42,158 nucleotides of DNA, from positions 57,191 through 99,348 of the forward strand of contig PLLJ01000019.1 in the NCBI GenBank assembly GCA_003140935.1, given 5' to 3'. This document shows, piece by piece, positions 34,883 through 42,158 of the stretch. This DNA is from Candidatus Omnitrophota bacterium. Lineage in GTDB: Bacteria; Omnitrophota; Omnitrophia; Omnitrophales; Aquincolibacteriaceae. The translations under genes were made by a program, and so were the position numbers. The notes beneath the pieces were generated by a model. That model worked only from the letters and a program-made list of their open reading frames with translations, did no database searches and was not told the DNA's origin. How positions within the stretch are numbered: the first letter of the stretch is position 1; each line of letters starts with the position of its first letter.

Positions 34883-36274
34883 TTATTTGCCAATGCAAAA
34901 TTCTGAGAAGATCACATCCAAAAGATCCTCGGAGTAGATCTCCCCGGTCAACTCTTTCATGGCCTCTAGAGCCGCACGAAGGTCCGGCGTCACAAATTCG
35001 AACGACATTTTCATTTGAAAGGATCTTTCCGCGCGGCACAATGCTTCAAATGCGGCTTCCAATGCCTTTTTGTGCCGAAGTTTCGTGATCTGCTCTCCGG
35101 TCTCACAAGTTCCCTGCTCTAGATAATTCGCGATCTCTTCTTCGAGCTCCTTGAAGCCTTCGCGCGTCTTCGCAGAAAGACGAATCGGGGGCCTCTCTCC
35201 CAAAAACGACTCAATCTCTTTTGGCCTGGCCCGAAAATCAAGATCGGATTTGTTCACAAGCGCGATTACTTTCTTGCCTTTCGGAATAAGATGAAAAATG
35301 TGACGATCGGCTTCCTCAAAAGGCACGGAACCGTCCATGACATAGAGCACCACATGACTTTCCTTGAGCGTATCGAGTGTCCGGTCCATGCCCATCTTAT
35401 CCAGCGGATGTTTGGGCTCAGAAGTCAGCCCAGCGGTATCGCGGAGCCGGACATAGAACCCTCGAATCTCAAGAGCTTCTTCTAAATGATCGCGCGTGGT
35501 ATGTGGCAGGTCGGAAACAAGCGCCCGGTCACGCTCGAGAAGCGCATTAAAAAGCGAGGATTTCCCGACATTGGGTTTTCCCACAAGCGTCACGAGAAGA
35601 CCTTCCCGGATCAACTGGTTACGCTCAAAACTTGCGATCAGTGAACGGATCTTTTCACGGACATTTTCGAACTGACCTTGGAGGCTCGCCTTTCCTTCCG
35701 CTTCCAGATCTTCTTCAGGAAAATCAAGATAGGCTTCCATGTGAGCCAAAAGCCGCATCAGTGAATCTTTTAACTCTTTGAGCGTGCGGGAAAGAGAGCC
35801 GGAAAGTTGACGGATAGCGATGTCGAGCGAGCGATTGCTTTTGGCATGGATCAAATCGAGCACGGCCTCGGCTTGCGTCAGGTCAAGTTTTCCATTGAGA
35901 AAAGCCCGGCGTGTAAATTCCCCCGGCTCGGCATGGCGAACGCTTTTCCCGAGCAAAAAGCCGAGGATCCTCCTCGTGACCGCAAAACCGCCATGGCAGC
36001 TGATCTCGATCACGTCTTGCCCGGTATAGGAACGCGGCGCACGGAAACAACTTATAAGCACCTGGTCCACGGGTAGCCCCGTGGGATCCATGAATTTCCC
36101 CCAGCGGATCGTATGGGTGGGTGTATCTCTCAATTTTTCGTGTTCGTGAGAGGCAAAGAATGGCTCAACCGCTTCGAACGCCCCGGGGCCGCTGACGCGG
36201 ATCACCGCAATGCCCCCCTCACCTACGGGCGTTGCGATCGCTGCGATCGTGTCGTCAAGTTCGAGTTTAGGCAT
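34883..36274 (-). CDS. mnmE: tRNA modification GTPase MnmE
   Basis: About 463 residues from ATG 36274, which begins MPKLELDDTIAAIATPVGEG as in the family; a frame open further upstream to 36343 comes from a repeat element. With MnmG it makes the C5 modification of wobble uridine in tRNA. The N-terminal tetrahydrofolate-binding domain is followed by the G domain, inserted in the helical part: GKPNVGKSSLFNALL (G1), TTRD (G2), DTAGL (G3) and NKSD (G4). The C-terminal FSEFCIGK keeps the catalytic Cys motif (CxGK). It begins one base after the folC stop codon (TAATATG). No strong ribosome site is seen, so it probably depends on coupling to folC. Confidence 0.96.
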   Translation of the reverse strand: MPKLELDDTIAAIATPVGEGGIAVIRVSGPGAFEAVEPFFASHEHEKLRDTPTHTIRWGKFMDPTGLPVDQVLISCFRAPRSYTGQDVIEISCHGGFAVTRRILGFLLGKSVRHAEPGEFTRRAFLNGKLDLTQAEAVLDLIHAKSNRSLDIAIRQLSGSLSRTLKELKDSLMRLLAHMEAYLDFPEEDLEAEGKASLQGQFENVREKIRSLIASFERNQLIREGLLVTLVGKPNVGKSSLFNALLERDRALVSDLPHTTRDHLEEALEIRGFYVRLRDTAGLTSEPKHPLDKMGMDRTLDTLKESHVVLYVMDGSVPFEEADRHIFHLIPKGKKVIALVNKSDLDFRARPKEIESFLGERPPIRLSAKTREGFKELEEEIANYLEQGTCETGEQITKLRHKKALEAAFEALCRAERSFQMKMSFEFVTPDLRAALEAMKELTGEIYSEDLLDVIFSEFCIGK

Positions 36275-36275
36275 A

Positions 36276-37601
36276 TTAAAAGACCGGGACTCGTAGCTCG
36301 GGATACGTTCCTTGTAAAGGCGAACGGCCAGAACGAGTCCCAAGTCCCGAGTCCCTTGTTTTTAGGATTTTTCGCGCTTCACCGACCAAATAAAAAGATC
36401 CCGTCACAACAACATTTTTTCTCGGCGGTGCGCTTTTTTTAAAAAGATCAATCGCCTCTTTAATATTGTGGGCGGTAAGAACGCATTTGAAAAGCCCTTT
36501 CGCTTCGTGAATAAGCATCGCAACGGGTTTGGCGCGATTTCCCGCGATCCCGGTCAGGATCACTTTTGAAAAAAACCGGCTCAATGTTTTCAACATTTCG
36601 CGGCTGTTTTTATCGTTCATCGCGCCAAACACGAGCCAGGGGTCCCGGATCTTCAAGATCTTCAAAGACCGCACCAGTTCTTTGACGGAAAGCGGATTGT
36701 GCGCGCCGTCCAAAATGAATCGCCGGCCACCTCGATGGAAACTTTCCATCCTCCCTTTCCAGCCCCCGGAGCGCAATCCTATCCTGGAACGCTTCGGGTC
36801 AATCGGAAAATTAAATTGCATCTTCAGGACCTCCGAAGCTTTCAACGCGGTCCCGGCATTCATCTTTTGGAAATCTCCGGCAAGACCGAGCGGAACCCCG
36901 GAGACAAGCTTCGCCTTCCATAAAGATCCCCGGCTTGCTTTTACCCTCCGGCGAATGACCTTGATCGCGTCCGGGAATTGTTTGCCGGTCACGGCATGGG
37001 CGTAAGGTTTGATGATCGCAGCTTTTTCCGCCGCGATCCTGGCGATCGTTCTTCCTAAAAACGTTTCGTGGTCGAGATGGATCGGCGTCAGGATCACAAG
37101 CGGGGCTTGCAGCACATTCGTCGCGTCAAGCCGCCCGCCAAGTCCGATCTCGAAGATCCCGAGAGTGATACCCTCCCGCGCGAAGATCCAAATGGCGAGA
37201 AACGTCAGTATTTCAAAGTAGGTCAAAACTCCCATGCTTGGGGGAATGGGTTTTTTAAGAAGGAGTCTTCGGACCTCCGAAAGACCGTCCGCCCAAAGTT
37301 TCTGGGAAGCCATAGCCCCCTGAACGCGTATCCGTTCCCGGGGATCTTCAACGTGCGGCGAATGATAATAGCCGACCCGGATACCGTTCGCTTTCAGGAT
37401 CGATTCGAGAAAGAAGCCCGTAGAGCCTTTCCCCGTAGTCCCCGCGATCAAAACGGGAAAAAACTTCTTTTCCGGATGGCCGCTTATTTGAAGCAAATGT
37501 TCCATTCGCCTGAGATTGAAAAAGGAATTCTTGGGAAGTTGCGCGAGTTTTTCGAGATCAGTAAAAGAATTTAAATAGCGAAGAGCTCGGGAGTAGTTCA
37601 T
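36276..37601 (-). CDS. folC: Folylpolyglutamate synthase / dihydrofolate synthase
   Basis: About 441 residues from ATG 37601 (MNYSRALRYLNSF). An upstream TTG frame is part of a repeat element. It adds glutamate to folates and/or dihydropteroate in the cytoplasm. Mur-ligase-type features are present: P-loop AGTTGKGSTGFFLESIL, YYHSPHVEDPRERI, FEIGLGGRLDATNVL, PIHLDHETFLG with EKAAIIKP, and the C-terminal LDGAHNPLSVKELV. The family normally ends near VTGSFYLVGEARKIL; here a copy of the GGGACTCGGGACTTG-type repeat adds about 27 residues (KTRDSGLGTRSGRSPLQ and on), up to a stop that touches the mnmE start. It fits beside pabB, the pabC-like gene and purH as a folate/one-carbon group. Confidence 0.93.
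   Translation of the reverse strand: MNYSRALRYLNSFTDLEKLAQLPKNSFFNLRRMEHLLQISGHPEKKFFPVLIAGTTGKGSTGFFLESILKANGIRVGYYHSPHVEDPRERIRVQGAMASQKLWADGLSEVRRLLLKKPIPPSMGVLTYFEILTFLAIWIFAREGITLGIFEIGLGGRLDATNVLQAPLVILTPIHLDHETFLGRTIARIAAEKAAIIKPYAHAVTGKQFPDAIKVIRRRVKASRGSLWKAKLVSGVPLGLAGDFQKMNAGTALKASEVLKMQFNFPIDPKRSRIGLRSGGWKGRMESFHRGGRRFILDGAHNPLSVKELVRSLKILKIRDPWLVFGAMNDKNSREMLKTLSRFFSKVILTGIAGNRAKPVAMLIHEAKGLFKCVLTAHNIKEAIDLFKKSAPPRKNVVVTGSFYLVGEARKILKTRDSGLGTRSGRSPLQGTYPELRVPVF
36285..36355. repeat. Dispersed GGGACTCGGGACTTGG-type repeat, copy A
   Basis: The minus strand carries GGGACTCGGGACTTGGGACTCG (36334-36355), a spacer, then an inverted arm (CGAGTCCC, 36286-36293; plus TCCCGAG). The 8-bp arms lie 40 bases apart. 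It forms the end of folC, which reads RDSGLGTR from it, and the spacer before mnmE. Confidence 0.75.
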
Positions 37602-37610
37602 TGTTTGAAG

Positions 37611-37695
37611 CTCGTACCTCAGGACTAGGGACTCGTAATGAGACAAGGATTTAGTTTAGTTTTTGCGATCCCCGAGGAACCAGTCCCAAGTCCCT
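37611..37695. repeat. Dispersed GGGACTCGGGACTTGG-type repeat, copy B
   Basis: This fills the 98-bp gap between purH and folC. Minus-strand GGACTTGGGACT (37682-37693) pairs with AGTCCCTAGTCC (37622-37633) with one mismatch over 12 bases, across a loop of 48 bases. It has the same arm order as copy A and could form a hairpin in the transcript. Confidence 0.75.
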
Positions 37696-37699
37696 GTCT

Positions 37700-39277
37700 T
37701 TAGTGTCGAAAATGCCGCTCGCCGGTAAAGGCCATCGCAATACCGGCCTGATCGCAGGCTGCGATCACGTCCGCGTCGCGGATCGAGCCGCCGGGTTGGA
37801 TGATAGCTTTGATCTTATGCTTGGCCGCGATCTCAATGGAATCCGGCATCGGAAAGAAAGCATCGCTGCCGAGCATCGCGCCTTCGGTCAGATATCCGGC
37901 CTTTTGCATGGCGATCTGCACCGAATCCACTCGCGACATCTGCCCTGCTCCGATCCCGACCGTGTGTTTGTCCTGCGTCAACACGATAGCGTTCGACTTC
38001 ACGACCTTGGAGCACTGGAAGGCAAAGATCAGTGCCTCGGTCTCCTCCTCCAAAAGCTTGGCCTTTGTGACAAAGTTCAGCTTCTTTTTCAGCTCGGCCA
38101 TATGATCCTTGATGGGCCGGTTCTTTTCCTGGACAAGGATCCCTGTGCGCAGGAATTTGATGTCATAAGGATTTTCATCGCGGAATTGATGGACCTCGAT
38201 CAGCCGGAGATTTTTCCTGGCCTTGAGGAGCTTCAGCGCTCCGGCCTTAAAAGACGGGGCGACCAGCACTTCAAAAAACGCGAGTTTCTCGAGGACTTTC
38301 GCCGCGATCTTGCTGTCGCAGCAGCGGTTCACGCCCACGATCCCGCCAAAAGCGGAGAGGACGTCGCCATCGATCGCTTTTTCGACCGCGACCAGGGCCT
38401 GGGTGTCCTGGGCGATACCGCAAGGATTGTTGTGCTTGATCACGCACGCTGCCGGCGCGTTGAATTCCGCCAAAACGTCCAGCGTCGCGTCCACGTCCGT
38501 GAGATTATTAAAGGAAAGCTCCTTGCCGTGAAGCTGGGTCCACGAGGCCGCCGCCTTATGGGTGGTCGGAATATAGTAAGCCGCCTTCTGATGCGGGTTC
38601 TCGCCGTAACGCAGGTCCTGTGATTTTTTGAAATGGAAGACGAACTGCGACGGAAGTGCGGCCTCTTCTCCGGTCTTTTTCTTGTGCTTGGCCATGTATT
38701 GGCTGATCACGGCGTCATAGGCGGAAGTTTTTTCAAAAACCTTTTGAGAAAGCGCGAAGCGGGTTTCATCTGTCACGCTCCCCTTATGCTCATCGAGCTC
38801 TTTAGCGACGCGGTCATAATCCTGGACATCCGTGATCACGGTCACCGACTCATAATTTTTCGCTGCGGAACGGAGCATCGAAGGGCCTCCGATATCGATG
38901 AACTCTTTGGCGTCGTCCATACTCAGGTTTCCCTTGCTCGTGGCTTCCTCGAAAGGGTAGAGATTCACGACCACCAGGTCGATGGGCTTAATGCCGTGCG
39001 CTTTCACCTGTTTTTGATGGCTTTTCTTGTGGCGGAGAAAAAGAAGCCCGCCGTGAATCTTCGGGTGAAGAGTCTTCACGCGGCCGTCAAGCATCTCGGG
39101 AAATCCCGTGTAATCCTCCACCGCCATCGCGGGGACTTTGGCCTGTTTAAGAGCTTTCAAGGTACCGCCGGTGGAGAGAATCTCCGCGCCGTGCTTGCGC
39201 AGGGTTTTGGCAAAAGGAATAAGGCCGGTTTTATCGAAGACACTGATGAGGGCGCGGCGAACGGTGTGGCGTGACAT
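37700..39277 (-). CDS. purH: Bifunctional AICAR transformylase / IMP cyclohydrolase
   Basis: 525 residues. It carries out the last two steps of purine synthesis: formylation of AICAR by 10-formyl-tetrahydrofolate and ring closure to IMP. The N-terminal cyclohydrolase has RRALISVFDKTGLIPFA, EILSTGGTLKAL, VEDYTGFPEMLDGRVKTLHP and IDIGGPSMLRSAAKN. The transformylase part has LRYGENPHQKAAYY, the catalytic KHNNPCGIA and the end QPGGSIRDADVIAACDQ. Length is typical. The start at 39277 has a strong AGGAGG site, placed inside the 3' end of the pabC-like gene (47-base overlap). Its folate product links it to folC downstream. Confidence 0.97.
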   Translation of the reverse strand: MSRHTVRRALISVFDKTGLIPFAKTLRKHGAEILSTGGTLKALKQAKVPAMAVEDYTGFPEMLDGRVKTLHPKIHGGLLFLRHKKSHQKQVKAHGIKPIDLVVVNLYPFEEATSKGNLSMDDAKEFIDIGGPSMLRSAAKNYESVTVITDVQDYDRVAKELDEHKGSVTDETRFALSQKVFEKTSAYDAVISQYMAKHKKKTGEEAALPSQFVFHFKKSQDLRYGENPHQKAAYYIPTTHKAAASWTQLHGKELSFNNLTDVDATLDVLAEFNAPAACVIKHNNPCGIAQDTQALVAVEKAIDGDVLSAFGGIVGVNRCCDSKIAAKVLEKLAFFEVLVAPSFKAGALKLLKARKNLRLIEVHQFRDENPYDIKFLRTGILVQEKNRPIKDHMAELKKKLNFVTKAKLLEEETEALIFAFQCSKVVKSNAIVLTQDKHTVGIGAGQMSRVDSVQIAMQKAGYLTEGAMLGSDAFFPMPDSIEIAAKHKIKAIIQPGGSIRDADVIAACDQAGIAMAFTGERHFRH

Positions 39278-40109
39278 CTTGTTGGATCCTCCTCTTAAAA
39301 AAATGGTGCAGTTTTAAAGTGACGGGACCGGGCTTTCCCGCGCCGATCATGCGGCCATCGAGTTCACGGACCGGCAGGACCTCCCAGGAAGTATTACAAA
39401 GAAAAGCTTCATCTGCGTTAAAAAATTCATGACGGGTCAGCGGCGCTTCCCGGACTTGCATCCCGAGTTCGAGGGCGCATTTTATCACAAACCTCCGGGT
39501 CACTCCATTCAAGATTAGATGCTCCGGCGGCGTGAGCAGTGTCACGTTACCCTTCTTCGCACCTCCGAAATGCGCGGAGTGGTATTGGACGATAAAAAAG
39601 TTTCCGATGCGTGTTTCCGAGAGAATGCCTCCCTGGTCCAGAAAGATCCATTCGTAGATCTTGTCCGGATGAGGCTCCGTGCTGGCCAATATGGCCTGCT
39701 GATAGGCCGAGGCTTTGGTTTGCCAAGGGAAAGTATGGGGCCCACCACGAGGGAAGGAGGCTGTTTTAAGCGCCACGCCCTTCTTATAGAGCTCTTTCGG
39801 ATGCTCCCGGGAACCCAGGATCACAAAAGAACAACCCTCCCAAAGGGTCAGTCGGACATAACATTCTTTTTTACTAAAAGCCTTGAGTGACGCCTTCAGT
39901 TCCAGCCGGAGTTCCGCTAATTCGGGAAAAGGCCTGTAACCCACGGTCTTCGCAGATTCCAAAAGGCGGGAAAGATGCTCTTCCTCGTGAAGGATCCGAC
40001 CGCCGTAAGCACGCATGCTTTCAAAAATACCGGCGGCTTCCGTTCGCATGAGATCGAAAGGAAGCTCTCCGTTCACCTCTTTTCCTTTTTGATAGATCTT
40101 GTAGTTCAT
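39231..40109 (-). CDS. pabC: Class IV PLP aminotransferase-fold protein, probable aminodeoxychorismate lyase
   Basis: 292 residues of PLP fold type IV. GIFESMRAYGG marks the start of the fold, WQTKASAYQQAILAS carries the probable PLP lysine, and SETRIGNFFIV is the Glu/phosphate-binding block; LILNGVTRRFVI and FNADEAFLCNTSWEVLPV also fit. Branched-chain and D-amino-acid aminotransferases share this fold, so the lyase call rests on the pabB gene directly upstream (ATGA overlap). It would release pyruvate from aminodeoxychorismate to give p-aminobenzoate for folate. The last 15 or so residues (Arg/His/Pro-rich) read through the purH start and look like a non-homologous tail. Confidence 0.85.
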   Translation of the reverse strand: MNYKIYQKGKEVNGELPFDLMRTEAAGIFESMRAYGGRILHEEEHLSRLLESAKTVGYRPFPELAELRLELKASLKAFSKKECYVRLTLWEGCSFVILGSREHPKELYKKGVALKTASFPRGGPHTFPWQTKASAYQQAILASTEPHPDKIYEWIFLDQGGILSETRIGNFFIVQYHSAHFGGAKKGNVTLLTPPEHLILNGVTRRFVIKCALELGMQVREAPLTRHEFFNADEAFLCNTSWEVLPVRELDGRMIGAGKPGPVTLKLHHFFKRRIQQDVTPHRSPRPHQCLR

Positions 40110-41491
40110 GATCTGTTTCCGCTGGCTTCCCGAAGCGATTGCGTCAAAGCCTTCGCTTTGTGAAGAGTCTCTTCATATTCTTTCTCAGGATCCGAATCGT
40201 AGACGATCCCAGCGCCCACCTGAAGATGACCCTTCCCGCGCCTCAAAAGGATCGTCCGGATCACGATGTTCAGGTCCATGTTCCCGTGAAGATCCAGATA
40301 GCCCAGGGAACCGGTATAAACACCACGCCGCACGGGCTCAAGTTCATCTATGATCTGCATGCAGCGGATCTTGGGACACCCCGTAATCGTCCCGCCGGGG
40401 AACATGGCCTTGATCAGGTCCAGCGCGTCCTTATCTTTTTTAAGCTTTCCCGTGATCTTGGAAACGATGTGCACCACATGGGAATATTTCTCAAGCGTCA
40501 TGAACTCTTCCACTTTCACGGAACGGTAATTGCAAACACGGCCGAGGTCGTTCCGCTCGAGGTCCACGAGCATCAGATGTTCGGCTTTTTCTTTTTCATT
40601 CTGGAGAAGGTTCTTCCGCCACTCGGCAAGCCGTTCCGAGGAACCGCGGGCCGGGCATGTCCCCGCGATCGGCCGGGTTTCGCACATGCGGCCCTTTTTC
40701 CGGATTAGACGTTCCGGCGACGAGCTGACGATCTCAAGATCCCTTGTTTTCAAAAAACAGGAGAAGGGCGACGGGTTGATCGCGCGAAGTTTGCCATACA
40801 GTTCAAGCGAGGATCCCCAGTATCCGAAAGAAAACCGCTGTGACAGATTGGCCTGATAAATGTCCCCGGCCGCGATGTACTCCTTGGCTTTTTCAACCAT
40901 CCTTTTGAACCGCTTCTTCGTCATTTCCGTCGTGAATTTTTTAAATTGAAAATTTTGTTTTTGCAAAACTGGCCCTTTAAAAAAACCTTTCAGCTTATCT
41001 GCCTTTCGGGTCCCGACTCCCGAGTCCCGCGCGTTGATTGCGATATGATAAACGCGCTTTTGATGGTCATACGCGATCACGTTCCGGAAAAGCCCCAGAT
41101 AAAGCCGCGGCAAAGCAGGTGCGGATTTAGCCCGGAATTTTATTTTGTCGCAAAGATCCGCGGCTTCGTATCCAAAATAACCGACGAACCCTCCAGTGAA
41201 GAACGGGTAAGGACTCCGTTCGCGAACCCGGTATTTTGCAAAGATCTTTTTGAGGGTGGGGAAAAGTTCGCCGGCGGGATATTCTCCACTCCGCTCGCCT
41301 TCCACGCGAAGAACCTTTTCATCTAACCGGATCTCAAGATCGGGGTCCATCCCGATATAGGAATAGGCTTGCTCGGACGGAACCTGATGAGGAGAATCCA
41401 AAAAAAAACAGGCTCGGGAACGTGTGTGGACCGATTGAAAAATTTCCCAGGGATTTTTGGAAGAGCGGAAGGTTTCGATTACAAGGGACAT
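40106..41491 (-). CDS. pabB: Aminodeoxychorismate synthase component I
   Basis: About 461 residues from ATG 41491, which has GGGGTG five bases upstream; TTG 41503 is possible but weaker. The N-terminal region has FTGGFVGYFGYEAADL. The chorismate-binding domain has EYIAAGDIYQANLSQRFSF (with the PIAGTCPARG block nearby), LMLVDLERNDLGRVC, SHVVHIVSKITGKL, MFPGGTITGCPKIR and VGAGIVYDSDPEKEYEETLH, close to PabB and TrpE. PabB is preferred because of the pabC-like gene next door. It makes aminodeoxychorismate from chorismate with ammonia or a glutaminase partner, which is not seen here. A repeat-derived stretch (NARDSGVGTRKADK) sits in the linker between domains near residue 155. Confidence 0.92.
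   Translation of the reverse strand: MSLVIETFRSSKNPWEIFQSVHTRSRACFFLDSPHQVPSEQAYSYIGMDPDLEIRLDEKVLRVEGERSGEYPAGELFPTLKKIFAKYRVRERSPYPFFTGGFVGYFGYEAADLCDKIKFRAKSAPALPRLYLGLFRNVIAYDHQKRVYHIAINARDSGVGTRKADKLKGFFKGPVLQKQNFQFKKFTTEMTKKRFKRMVEKAKEYIAAGDIYQANLSQRFSFGYWGSSLELYGKLRAINPSPFSCFLKTRDLEIVSSSPERLIRKKGRMCETRPIAGTCPARGSSERLAEWRKNLLQNEKEKAEHLMLVDLERNDLGRVCNYRSVKVEEFMTLEKYSHVVHIVSKITGKLKKDKDALDLIKAMFPGGTITGCPKIRCMQIIDELEPVRRGVYTGSLGYLDLHGNMDLNIVIRTILLRRGKGHLQVGAGIVYDSDPEKEYEETLHKAKALTQSLREASGNRS
41007..41031. repeat. Dispersed GGGACTCGGGACTTGG-type repeat, copy C
   Basis: On the minus strand it reads CGCGGGACTCGGGAGTCGGG plus ACCCG, inside pabB and in frame (RDSGVGTR). It lacks the inverted arm seen in copies A and B. 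It is an isolated direct-repeat arm in the inter-domain linker. Confidence 0.65.
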
Positions 41492-41533
41492 GAGGCACCC
41501 CAAAAACGACCGGGAACTTTGTGAGGTTCGGAA

Positions 41534-42158
41534 TTATTCTTGATGTGAATAAAAAACAAGCCCGGTAGCGAGCTTGGGATAAAAATAGGTGGATTTCTGA
41601 GGCATGCGCTCGTTGACGGCGCCCATCTTCTCGAGCATTTCGACCTTCGGAGGCTGCAAAAGAAAAACCGCCTGCGCTTCGCCCTTTTGGAGCGGCGCGA
41701 CGGCCCCGTCGACCGTATGCTCGAATTTTAAGACCGATTCCCAGCGATCTTCCTTAAGCTCGAGCAGCTCGTCAAAGATCAGGTGTGCCAGGACGTTCAC
41801 GTTCAGGTCGTACCAAATGTCGGGTTTTCCATGGACCATCCGCTCTTTCGCCTTTTCCTTGTCGATCATCGTCAGAAGAAAACATCCCTCCTCCAGAACC
41901 AGCCCGAAAATTTTCCCTTCCTGATCATAAGAAAGCGTCATCTCTTTCAATTTGGCAAGCGAGACTTCTTCCACCTTAAAATATTCTCCAAGCCGGCGAA
42001 TGGCATCGCCGCCGGTCATGCCCAGTTTGGTCACGATCCGGTGCGTGGGCAGGACGATAAACCCGGGATCATCAAAGCTTACGAGCGCCATGTACATATA
42101 ATCGAACGGAAAAAGCACAAGGTCCGAAGAGCGATGTTCTTCTCTTTGCTGCCGGGGT
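41534..42158 (-). CDS. DUF1015-family protein, C-terminal part (runs off the right edge)
   Basis: About 207 C-terminal residues are visible, and the frame stays open to the window edge. The end resembles DUF1015 proteins: FPFDYMYMALVSFDDPGFIV, LPTHRIVTKL and the C-terminal MPQKSTYFYPKLATGLVFYS. A GTG at 42118 is in frame, but the reading frame runs past it, so I treat the gene as truncated by the edge. The family is widespread but of unknown function. It ends 43 bases before the pabB start and may be the upstream member of the same unit. Confidence 0.8.
   Translation of the reverse strand, partial: PRQQREEHRSSDLVLFPFDYMYMALVSFDDPGFIVLPTHRIVTKLGMTGGDAIRRLGEYFKVEEVSLAKLKEMTLSYDQEGKIFGLVLEEGCFLLTMIDKEKAKERMVHGKPDIWYDLNVNVLAHLIFDELLELKEDRWESVLKFEHTVDGAVAPLQKGEAQAVFLLQPPKVEMLEKMGAVNERMPQKSTYFYPKLATGLVFYSHQE

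Noticed and set aside
37703-38623. 306-residue plus-strand frame opposite purH
   Set aside because: It is antisense to conserved purH motifs. Similar long frames opposite nrdJ (32618-33637) and paralog 2 (14741-15574) were rejected for the same reason.

Overview
The window looks like a chromosomal piece of an uncultured anaerobic Gram-negative bacterium. Supporting signs are a B12-dependent (class II) ribonucleotide reductase, a very high density of radical SAM enzymes, TPR proteins, and an ABC-type surface-glycan exporter. The mixture recalls candidate phyla such as Omnitrophota, but nothing in the window fixes the taxonomy, so that is only an impression. Every gene I can support lies on the minus strand. 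The many plus-strand open frames are shadows of these genes.

Reading in the direction of transcription (high to low coordinates), the first region is 42158-34883, a housekeeping block. It holds the end of a DUF1015-type protein, pabB, a pabC-like gene, purH, folC and mnmE. Copies of a GGGACTCGGGACTTGGGACTCG-type repeat sit in it, and one has rewritten the end of folC. Next come a 360-bp AT-rich regulatory region with two good promoters and a NrdR-box pair, nrdJ (34522-31349), and a CHASE2-GGDEF diguanylate cyclase (31143-29371).

The second region (29248-25805) starts a surface-polysaccharide locus: a GT4 glycosyltransferase, a WecA/MraY-type lipid-carrier glycosyl-1-phosphate transferase, and a UDP-galactopyranose-mutase-like flavoprotein. 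A 424-bp gene-poor stretch follows.

The third region (25380 to the left edge) is one nearly gapless run of about 20 genes. It begins with a GT2 glycosyltransferase, a Wzm-like ABC permease and a Wzt-like ATPase carrying a very large 33-residue-repeat coiled coil plus a C-terminal beta-rich domain. A 99-residue membrane protein and a 926-residue protein with two radical SAM domains come next. They are followed by nine paralogous radical SAM/SPASM-like proteins in tandem, a TPR protein, a TPR-B12-radical SAM fusion, a second B12-radical SAM protein, an SGNH hydrolase with a membrane anchor, a tenth SPASM-like paralog, and the start of another B12-radical SAM protein cut by the window edge. ATGA or other short overlaps join many of these genes.

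The third region is the candidate undescribed system. Fourteen radical SAM CxxxCxxC motifs are visible in about 19 kb, co-transcribed with an exporter of lipid-linked glycans. The ten SPASM-like proteins share a private signature (CX7CX3CX2C near the N-terminus, an invariant W...WP block, and CX3CX5NC at the C-terminus). My working inference is a multi-enzyme radical tailoring line for an exported glycan or glycolipid, possibly scaffolded by TPR domains. I found no RiPP precursor peptide, and the substrate is unknown.
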